This document shows, piece by piece, positions 5,488 through 5,488 of a stretch of DNA of 5,488 bases. The stretch is taken from positions 4,984-10,471 of the forward strand of contig DBCW01000172.1 in the NCBI GenBank assembly GCA_002293265.1. Reading direction: 5' to 3'. Below the pieces are notes generated by a model that was not told where the DNA came from, searched no databases, and worked only from the letters and a program-made list of their open reading frames with translations. This DNA comes from Eggerthellales bacterium UBA948 (GTDB lineage: Bacteria; Actinomycetota; Coriobacteriia; Coriobacteriales; UBA8131). Within the stretch, counting starts at the first letter, position 1, and each line of letters begins with the position of its first letter. The translations under genes were made by a program, and so were the position numbers.

Positions 5488-5488
5488 G

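Noticed and set aside
5345..5488. Integron attC site or CRISPR array as an explanation of the terminal repeat
   Set aside because: No core RYYYAAC/GTTRRRY pair is visible at the ends, and there are no regularly spaced direct repeats, only one inverted repeat.

Overview
The window looks like ordinary chromosome from an anaerobic, moderately AT-rich bacterium with a peptidoglycan wall. It holds the parAB segregation operon, a 23S rRNA methyltransferase, a cell-wall ligase and a thioredoxin-reductase-type flavoprotein. The RlmN sequence (for example the stretch around GLGIGARHITVSTCG) reminds me of deep-branching Actinobacteria such as Coriobacteriia-like lineages, and the flavoprotein lacking NADPH motifs fits an anaerobe. 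Both placements are impressions from memory and are weakly supported.

Left part (1-1707, + strand): the 3' two thirds of parA/soj, then parB, whose chosen GTG start overlaps parA by 8 bp, then a 109-residue membrane-anchored coiled-coil protein whose ATG shares one base with the parB stop. The three genes look translationally coupled. parA and parB should act together in chromosome-origin segregation. The third gene is unknown but is probably co-expressed with them.

Middle (1708-3381): a 184-bp gap between convergent genes holds small hairpins, a 19-bp dyad and a very GC-rich island with a 9-bp stem and a canonical G-quadruplex pattern. On the - strand lies a complete rlmN with all radical-SAM and catalytic cysteines. 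Upstream of rlmN is a divergent regulatory gap, followed on the + strand by a previously easy-to-miss 46-residue membrane microprotein gene with a good ribosome binding site.

Right part (3382-5488, + strand): a complete D-alanine--D-alanine ligase with a 24-residue N-terminal extension, then a 291-residue flavoprotein of the low-molecular-weight thioredoxin reductase family. It keeps FAD and CxxC motifs but has lost both NADPH-binding signatures, so its electron donor is probably ferredoxin or F420 rather than NADPH. The last 112 bases form a striking long imperfect inverted repeat (arms of about 53 bp, 5-nt loop) that runs to the window edge. It may be a MITE-like or structured-RNA element and is the least explained part of the window.
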